This document shows positions 6,847 through 10,443 of a stretch of 10,443 bases of DNA, in pieces. The DNA comes from Vulcanimicrobiota bacterium. Lineage in GTDB: Bacteria; Vulcanimicrobiota; Vulcanimicrobiia; Vulcanimicrobiales; Vulcanimicrobiaceae. The stretch covers positions 31,150 to 41,592 of the forward strand of contig PMFP01000021.1 of NCBI GenBank assembly GCA_003155175.1, read 5' to 3'. The notes beneath the pieces were generated by a model. The model made no database searches and had not been told where the DNA came from. It was given only the letters and a program-made list of their open reading frames with translations. The position numbers and the translations under genes are program-made. The first letter of the stretch is position 1. Every line of letters begins with the position of its first letter.

Positions 6847-7410
6847 CTAGTACGAGGGGTGGCCCTGGCAGCGCTCCACGTCTGGGTCGTTGCTGGGAAA
6901 GATTGCGAAAACGGTCCCGCGCTTCACTTGAATGTTCTGTCCGCTGTGAAAGTAGTTGAAGACGCCCACGGCGGCGCCGATCCCGGGAATCGGAATGGCG
7001 CCCAGGTAACCCGGCGCGTTCCGGCTGTCGCCGCTGCGATCGAGCACTTCGTCGGTTCCGTGGTCGAAAACCACGCCCAGCTCTTGTCCGCTCGGCAGCT
7101 TCAAATAGAGCGGTTCCAGAATCAGCAGGCCGGCGCGTCCGGAGCGCCCCGCGGGCGATGCGACGGTCACGACGCCCCATCCCATCGTGCGCTCGGGAAT
7201 GACGATCGTTTTTCCCGACGTTACGGCGTTGACGGTCTGAAAGCGGAAGAAATCGCCCGGGGCCGCCTCTTTGGAATCCACCGTGTCCACCATCTCGACG
7301 GCCACGGGCGTGCACATGTCGAGACGAACGACCGTTGTTGTTGCCGCGGCGCTCCAGGCCGGTACGACCGAAGCGGCGATCGCGATCAGCAGCGCGGTCA
7401 GCAATCTCAC
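6847..7410 (-). CDS. Exported protein of unknown function
   Basis: The protein has 187 residues from GTG 7410-7408, chosen because a signal peptide begins there and AAAGG lies nine bases upstream; the frame extends back to 7506 but is Arg-rich and overlaps the DUF167 gene. Residues 1-23 are a signal peptide (RLLTALLIAIAASVVPAWSA). The mature part looks beta-rich, with short Gly-bounded segments such as GKTIVIPERTMGWGVVTVAS, LKLPSGQELGVVFDHG and VKRGTVFAIF, and a hydrophobic Gly/Pro stretch GAIPIPGIGAAVGVFNYF. It has just two cysteines, C33 and C181, near the two ends, which could form a disulfide. I do not recognise a family; the repeated 'GK..IPE.T.G.G.V' style is seen in small secreted beta-domain proteins of Acidobacteriota-like genomes. 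It follows the DUF167 gene by 41 bases and may be co-transcribed with it. No link to the polysaccharide operon is visible. Confidence 0.75.
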   Translation of the reverse strand: MRLLTALLIAIAASVVPAWSAAATTTVVRLDMCTPVAVEMVDTVDSKEAAPGDFFRFQTVNAVTSGKTIVIPERTMGWGVVTVASPAGRSGRAGLLILEPLYLKLPSGQELGVVFDHGTDEVLDRSGDSRNAPGYLGAIPIPGIGAAVGVFNYFHSGQNIQVKRGTVFAIFPSNDPDVERCQGHPSY

Positions 7411-7451
7411 GGGTGTACGCCTTTGCACGACGCTCCGCGCTTCCCTGTGCG

Positions 7452-7724
7452 TCACGTTTTTTCCGCAACCTCGAGCAAGCGGCGTTCTGCGGCGTCTTGA
7501 TCGCATGCGTCAATCGAGAATCGCTTGATGCGCGAACGGGATCCCGACGAGAGCGTGACGCGCCGTTTCGGCACGCCGAGGATATCGGCGAGCGCACGGA
7601 GGCAATCCGCGTTGGCGGCACCGTCCACGGCGCGCCCGCGAACGCGCAGCACGTATGCTCCGCCTTCGATGGAAAGCCCCGGCGTTTTCGACCCGGGCTT
7701 CACGCGTAATTCGATCGTCGTCAC
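7452..7724 (-). CDS. DUF167 / YggU family protein (UPF0235)
   Basis: The protein has 90 residues from GTG 7724-7722 and is of normal length for the family. The N-terminal strand LRVKPGSK, the central LRVRGRAVDGAANADCLRALADILGVPKRRVTLSSGSRSRIKRFSID core (GxAxxGAAN and the SG..SR.K segment) are the family signature of YggU, a small conserved alpha/beta protein of unknown biochemical role. The start is fixed by the conserved first strand, yet it has no Shine-Dalgarno sequence: the bases just before are the T-rich tail of the hairpin at 7733-7773. Translation is therefore either weak or leaderless from a promoter I cannot identify. Confidence 0.9.
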   Translation of the reverse strand: MTTIELRVKPGSKTPGLSIEGGAYVLRVRGRAVDGAANADCLRALADILGVPKRRVTLSSGSRSRIKRFSIDACDQDAAERRLLEVAEKT

Positions 7725-7732
7725 AAGAAAAT

Positions 7733-7773
7733 AAACGGGGCGCCTCGCGCGATTGTTGCGAGGCGCCCCGTTT
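7733..7773 (-). terminator. Strong hairpin terminator of the S53 protease gene
   Basis: AAACGGGGCGCCTCGC (7733-7748) and GCGAGGCGCCCCGTTT (7758-7773) are perfect inverse complements: a 16-bp stem with a 9-base loop. Read on the - strand it is preceded by A-rich and followed by T-rich bases (ATTTTCTT), the classic intrinsic terminator, 18 bases after the protease stop. A short T run on the other flank could also let it act on the + strand. Confidence 0.9.
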
Positions 7774-7791
7774 TCGCGACCGCGAGCCCGG

Positions 7792-9111
7792 TTAGAAGTC
7801 GCTCAGACCGTTGGGCGTTCCCCAGCCCGCCGGCCCGGAATAGACCCCGTCCGTTCCGGTGCCTGCCGTGCAGATGTACGCGTAGGCCGATCCGCACTTG
7901 CCGCGCTTGGTCAGGTTGTTGCCGCTCGTCACGCTGTTTAGCCCGGTGCCCTTGTCGTTCCAGAAGGTCGCGGCCGCCGAGGTGCCCAGCGACGAGGCAT
8001 TGCCGGCGAGCGCGAAGACGCCCGCTAAGGCCGGGCTGGCGACGCTGGTGCCGCCGAACTCGAGCCAGCCGGAATAGCCCTGGTAAGGCGTACTGTCGTA
8101 GACGGCGACGCCGTACTCGGGATCCGCGTCAAAAGAGACGTCGGATTGAGAGCGCTTCGTGCAACCCTTGTCGTTCTGCCACGACGGCTTGGCCACGTCG
8201 GAGCTGCAGCCGCTGCCGGTAGCCCCGTTCCCCGTGCTCAGGTCGTTCCAGACGACTTCGGTGTAGCCGCGCGAGTTGGTCGCGGTTCGCAGCGAGGTGC
8301 CCCCCGTGCAGACCACGGTCGCGTACGAGCACGGCTGCTGCGAGCCTTCGGCGTAGCCGCTGTCTCCGGCACTCGCGAGAATCACGACGCCCGCATGGCT
8401 GTATGCGGAATTCGTCGCGCCGGTCTCGCTGCCGCCGTACGAGTTGCTCACCTCGTTCGCCCCCAGGGCCACGGCTTCGTTTTCGGCCGCAGCGAGGTTG
8501 GCATTGCTTGACGAGTTCGCTTCGACGATGAGGATGTGGCAGTTCGGGCACGTGGCCGAGACCATGTCCTGATCGAGGGCGGTCTCTTCGGCCCAGCCGG
8601 CGTTCTCAGCCGGCAGACTGGTCGTGGAGCCCGTCTGGCCGACCTTCTCAAAGCAGCCGTTCGCGACGGTGCAGGCCGGCAGGCCGTATTCCGCGCGATA
8701 CGTCGTCAGATCGGCGGCGGCCGTCGGGTAGTCGCCGCTCTCGACGAGCGCGACGGTCTGTCCGGTGCCCGCGGAACTCGACGGAAGGTTGTAAGCGGTC
8801 TGGAGTTGCGAGGGCCCGTACCCGGGCGGAGCCGTCGCGGTGGCGTCGGGCTTCGCGGCCACGTCGGCCTGGCTCGCGGCGCTGCCGTACAGGCCGTGAT
8901 AGCCGCCGGGGATTCCGCCGACGTCGGTCCGGACGAGCGCCACGCAGCTCATCGCTCCCGTCGCCGGGGCCGTACAGACGGATCTAAAATTACTGAAGCT
9001 CTGTGCGGACTGGGCGGAATTGGGAAGCGAACTTCCCATTTGGCCGCCGCCGCAGGCGGCCAGAGCAGCGACGCCCGCGAGGGCCAGCATCCTCGTAAGA
9101 TGACGTTTCAA
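7792..9111 (-). CDS. S53 family (sedolisin/kumamolisin-like) serine protease, lipoprotein
   Basis: The protein has 439 residues from TTG 9111-9109; AAGGGAG lies nine bases upstream, and the Lys/Arg-rich signal KRHLTRMLALAGVAALAAC follows with a lipobox LAAC (lipidated C20). This is an endopeptidase that sits on the outside of a membrane or is released. The S53 catalytic tetrad is complete: E176 and D180 (EETALD), D250 in ASAGDSG, and nucleophile S356 in GGTSVASP. Mature-like sequence starts near QLQTAYNLPS, only about 80 residues after C20, so the usual 150-190-residue propeptide is absent. Cysteines are numerous and mostly in close pairs. At the C-terminus, the Asp that begins the Ca-binding loop in kumamolisin (DITEGN) is Ser here (NSVTSGNN). 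S53 enzymes usually work at acidic pH. The strong hairpin at 7733-7773 ends the transcript. Confidence 0.93.
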   Translation of the reverse strand: MKRHLTRMLALAGVAALAACGGGQMGSSLPNSAQSAQSFSNFRSVCTAPATGAMSCVALVRTDVGGIPGGYHGLYGSAASQADVAAKPDATATAPPGYGPSQLQTAYNLPSSSAGTGQTVALVESGDYPTAAADLTTYRAEYGLPACTVANGCFEKVGQTGSTTSLPAENAGWAEETALDQDMVSATCPNCHILIVEANSSSNANLAAAENEAVALGANEVSNSYGGSETGATNSAYSHAGVVILASAGDSGYAEGSQQPCSYATVVCTGGTSLRTATNSRGYTEVVWNDLSTGNGATGSGCSSDVAKPSWQNDKGCTKRSQSDVSFDADPEYGVAVYDSTPYQGYSGWLEFGGTSVASPALAGVFALAGNASSLGTSAAATFWNDKGTGLNSVTSGNNLTKRGKCGSAYAYICTAGTGTDGVYSGPAGWGTPNGLSDF

Positions 9112-9120
9112 AAATCGGGC

Positions 9121-9127
9121 TCCCTTC
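9121..9127 (-). promoter_or_regulatory. Shine-Dalgarno AAGGGAG of the S53 protease gene
   Basis: AAGGGAG on the - strand, nine bases before TTG 9111-9109. It decides this TTG start over the ATG seven codons further in (which would lack the basic signal-peptide n-region) and over far-upstream in-frame starts. Confidence 0.65.
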
Positions 9128-9240
9128 GTAACGCATAGCGGGAAAATGGCGCCGATAGCAACCGGGCGCCGTCCGGGGTCTATGCGGGATTCTATCACCG
9201 TCACCTTCGTGCGCGACAGGTGCAAAAGGCACGATTCAGG

Positions 9241-10443
9241 CTACGGTGCGGTGAGCGTCATCGCAGCATTCGCGTAGTCAAAGAACGTTACGAACGTCCC
9301 AAGGAATCCCATGCCGAGGTGACCCGGCGCAATTCCACGCAGCGCGGGCGTCGCGGCAATGTCTTGTTCCGTGACGACGAGATCGCCGATGCGCATGCGA
9401 TCGATCGTTCCCGTTTGTTCCACCGCGTTGCCGCCCACGCCGACGACCTTCCGCGTTCCGGTCACGCGGAAGAGGCCCGGGTGGGCCGAAAGCACGTCGC
9501 CCGAGACGTTGACGGCCGACTCGTCGCCCGTGTCGACGGCGAGATGTGTGGGCAGCGTGCCGAGCTCGACGGGAGCGATCGGCACGAATCCGGCAAACGA
9601 GAGTGCGACTCGCGCCGCCGGGTTCGACGGCGCAACTTCGCCCAGCGAAACGCCGCGGGCGTCGAGCGTGACGGTCGTAGCCGCAAAGAAATCGGCGCCG
9701 AGCACGACGTCGTAGCCCAGATCGTGGATGTCGCGCAGCACGACGTAATTGGCCGGTCCGAATTCCGCGTTGCCGACGGCTAGGCCGCCGGCGCGCACGA
9801 CGCCCGTGACGTACGCGCCGATGCCCGTGACCGTGAAAGCGCCGACCTGCGGCGCCCCGATGCGGCGCGCCAGCTCCGTGCTCATCGCCAGCCCCGAGTT
9901 GCCCGAATCCACGAGACACCGCACCGTCACGTTGCCGACGCGGCACGGCACCACCGGCGTGCGAAAACCGGCGTCGAGCGGAACCGGTTCGAAGCGTCCT
10001 TGCACGCGCACGCCGATTCCGGAGGGCTTGGGGAGTGCGGCGGCGTCCACCGATCGCGCGGCGTAGCGTTCGACCGTCGTGCCGTTGCGCAGCTCGTAGA
10101 ACGGGACCGTCAAACCGCCGGGAATGCGGCGGTAGTCGCGATATTCAAAGACGTTCGCGCCGGCGGAGTCGCGCGCGAATCGCACCAGGCCTGAGGCCGG
10201 ATCCACCAGGGCTTCCATTGCCGTGGCGCCCGGCGCCGTCACCAGGAGCACGCGAAGGTCGCGTCCTTCGAATCGCCGGTAGCCTCCGTCGGCGATCGTT
10301 CCACCGGCCGCGCTAAAGCCGGGGTCGAGAAATGCGAGCGAATCCATCATGCGAACGCCGCGAAGGTAGGTCTGCGGGTCGCGCTCCTGGAGAAAGCGGC
10401 TCCCGTTCATGTCCACCGAGAAGATCTGCGAGCCGTCGAAATA
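9241..10443 (-). CDS. Aspartyl (retropepsin-like) protease with tandem active-site motifs (5' end outside window)
   Basis: The frame is open from the right edge to TAG 9243-9241: 400 visible residues, start beyond the window. The N-terminal part (about 1-135) is beta-rich with lipoprotein-carrier (LolA)-like phrasing such as GRDLRVLLVTAPGATAMEAL, FARDSAGANVFEYRDYRRI and PGGLTVPFYELRNG. Then come two aspartyl protease-like halves: CLVDSGNSG with D179, followed by YDVVLGADFF; and HLAVDTGDES with D304, ending GHLGMGFLGTFVTFFDYANA. D-S/T-G is the catalytic motif of retropepsin/pepsin clans, in which two such motifs make one active site. The protein could therefore be a single-chain, pepsin-like bilobal enzyme, or two separate domains. 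An export signal would lie outside the window. It lies 130 bases before the S53 gene on the same strand. The protease family is well supported, the LolA-like label is not. Confidence 0.83.
   Translation of the reverse strand, partial: YFDGSQIFSVDMNGSRFLQERDPQTYLRGVRMMDSLAFLDPGFSAAGGTIADGGYRRFEGRDLRVLLVTAPGATAMEALVDPASGLVRFARDSAGANVFEYRDYRRIPGGLTVPFYELRNGTTVERYAARSVDAAALPKPSGIGVRVQGRFEPVPLDAGFRTPVVPCRVGNVTVRCLVDSGNSGLAMSTELARRIGAPQVGAFTVTGIGAYVTGVVRAGGLAVGNAEFGPANYVVLRDIHDLGYDVVLGADFFAATTVTLDARGVSLGEVAPSNPAARVALSFAGFVPIAPVELGTLPTHLAVDTGDESAVNVSGDVLSAHPGLFRVTGTRKVVGVGGNAVEQTGTIDRMRIGDLVVTEQDIAATPALRGIAPGHLGMGFLGTFVTFFDYANAAMTLTAP

Noticed and set aside
9148..9170. GGCGCC...GGCGCC hairpin followed by ATTTT, as a terminator of the aspartyl protease gene
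   Set aside because: Only a 6-bp stem, an 11-base loop, a short T run and some 70 bases after the stop; common by chance in GC-rich DNA.
9189..9194. TAGAAT on the - strand as a -10 box for the S53 gene
   Set aside because: No acceptable -35 element at 16-18 bases; kept out as unsupported.
2080..9783. Long + strand open frames opposite the - strand genes (for example 2080-2793, 3433-4041, 5483-6280, 6637-7500, 8536-9138, 9220-9783)
   Set aside because: Their products are Arg/Ala/Val/Asp-rich without motifs and lie exactly antisense to well-supported genes; they are open because of the high GC content.
1..10443. CRISPR arrays, tRNA/rRNA genes, insertion sequences, phage or attachment sites
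   Set aside because: No regularly spaced repeats, no cloverleaf-like or rRNA-like stretches, no transposase or integrase products seen.

Overview
High-GC bacterial DNA, probably chromosomal, with dense coding and frequent GTG/TTG starts. A secreted outer-membrane beta-barrel and two exported proteases, one with a clear lipobox, point to a diderm. The sedolisin (S53) lipoprotein has the wording I associate with Candidatus Eremiobacterota (WPS-2)/Vulcanimicrobiota, with Acidobacteriota as the main alternative. This taxonomic call is an inference from protein style only. I see no tRNA, rRNA, CRISPR array, insertion sequence or phage gene.

Layout. (1) 1-642, + strand: C-terminal part of an OPT-family oligopeptide transporter, cut by the left edge. 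(2) 653-6625, - strand: the centrepiece, six genes in which every neighbour pair overlaps by 4 or 23 bases. In transcription order they are a WbpA-type UDP-sugar 6-dehydrogenase, an NAD-dependent SDR epimerase/decarboxylase, a YaiO-like outer-membrane beta-barrel, a membrane-anchored HEAT-repeat protein, a membrane GT2 glycosyltransferase, and a 62-residue membrane protein resembling the N-terminal segment of PLD/cardiolipin synthases. (3) 6808-7724, - strand: a likely terminator, an exported protein of unknown function, and a DUF167/YggU protein. (4) 7733-7773: a perfect 16-bp hairpin terminator. (5) 7792-9111, - strand: an S53 protease lipoprotein without the usual propeptide. (6) 9241-10443, - strand: an exported-type protein with two retropepsin-like aspartyl protease motifs, cut by the right edge.

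How the genes may work together. The six-gene block looks like a compact polysaccharide assembly system. The first two enzymes would make an activated uronic acid or pentose-type sugar nucleotide, the GT2 would polymerise or transfer it at the inner membrane, and the YaiO-like barrel would act at the outer membrane. By the positive-inside rule the HEAT protein faces the cytosol, so it may scaffold or regulate the synthase. The combination is my best candidate for a little-described system. The two proteases on the right belong to families that often work at acidic pH and may degrade external protein, but nothing ties them to the polysaccharide block.
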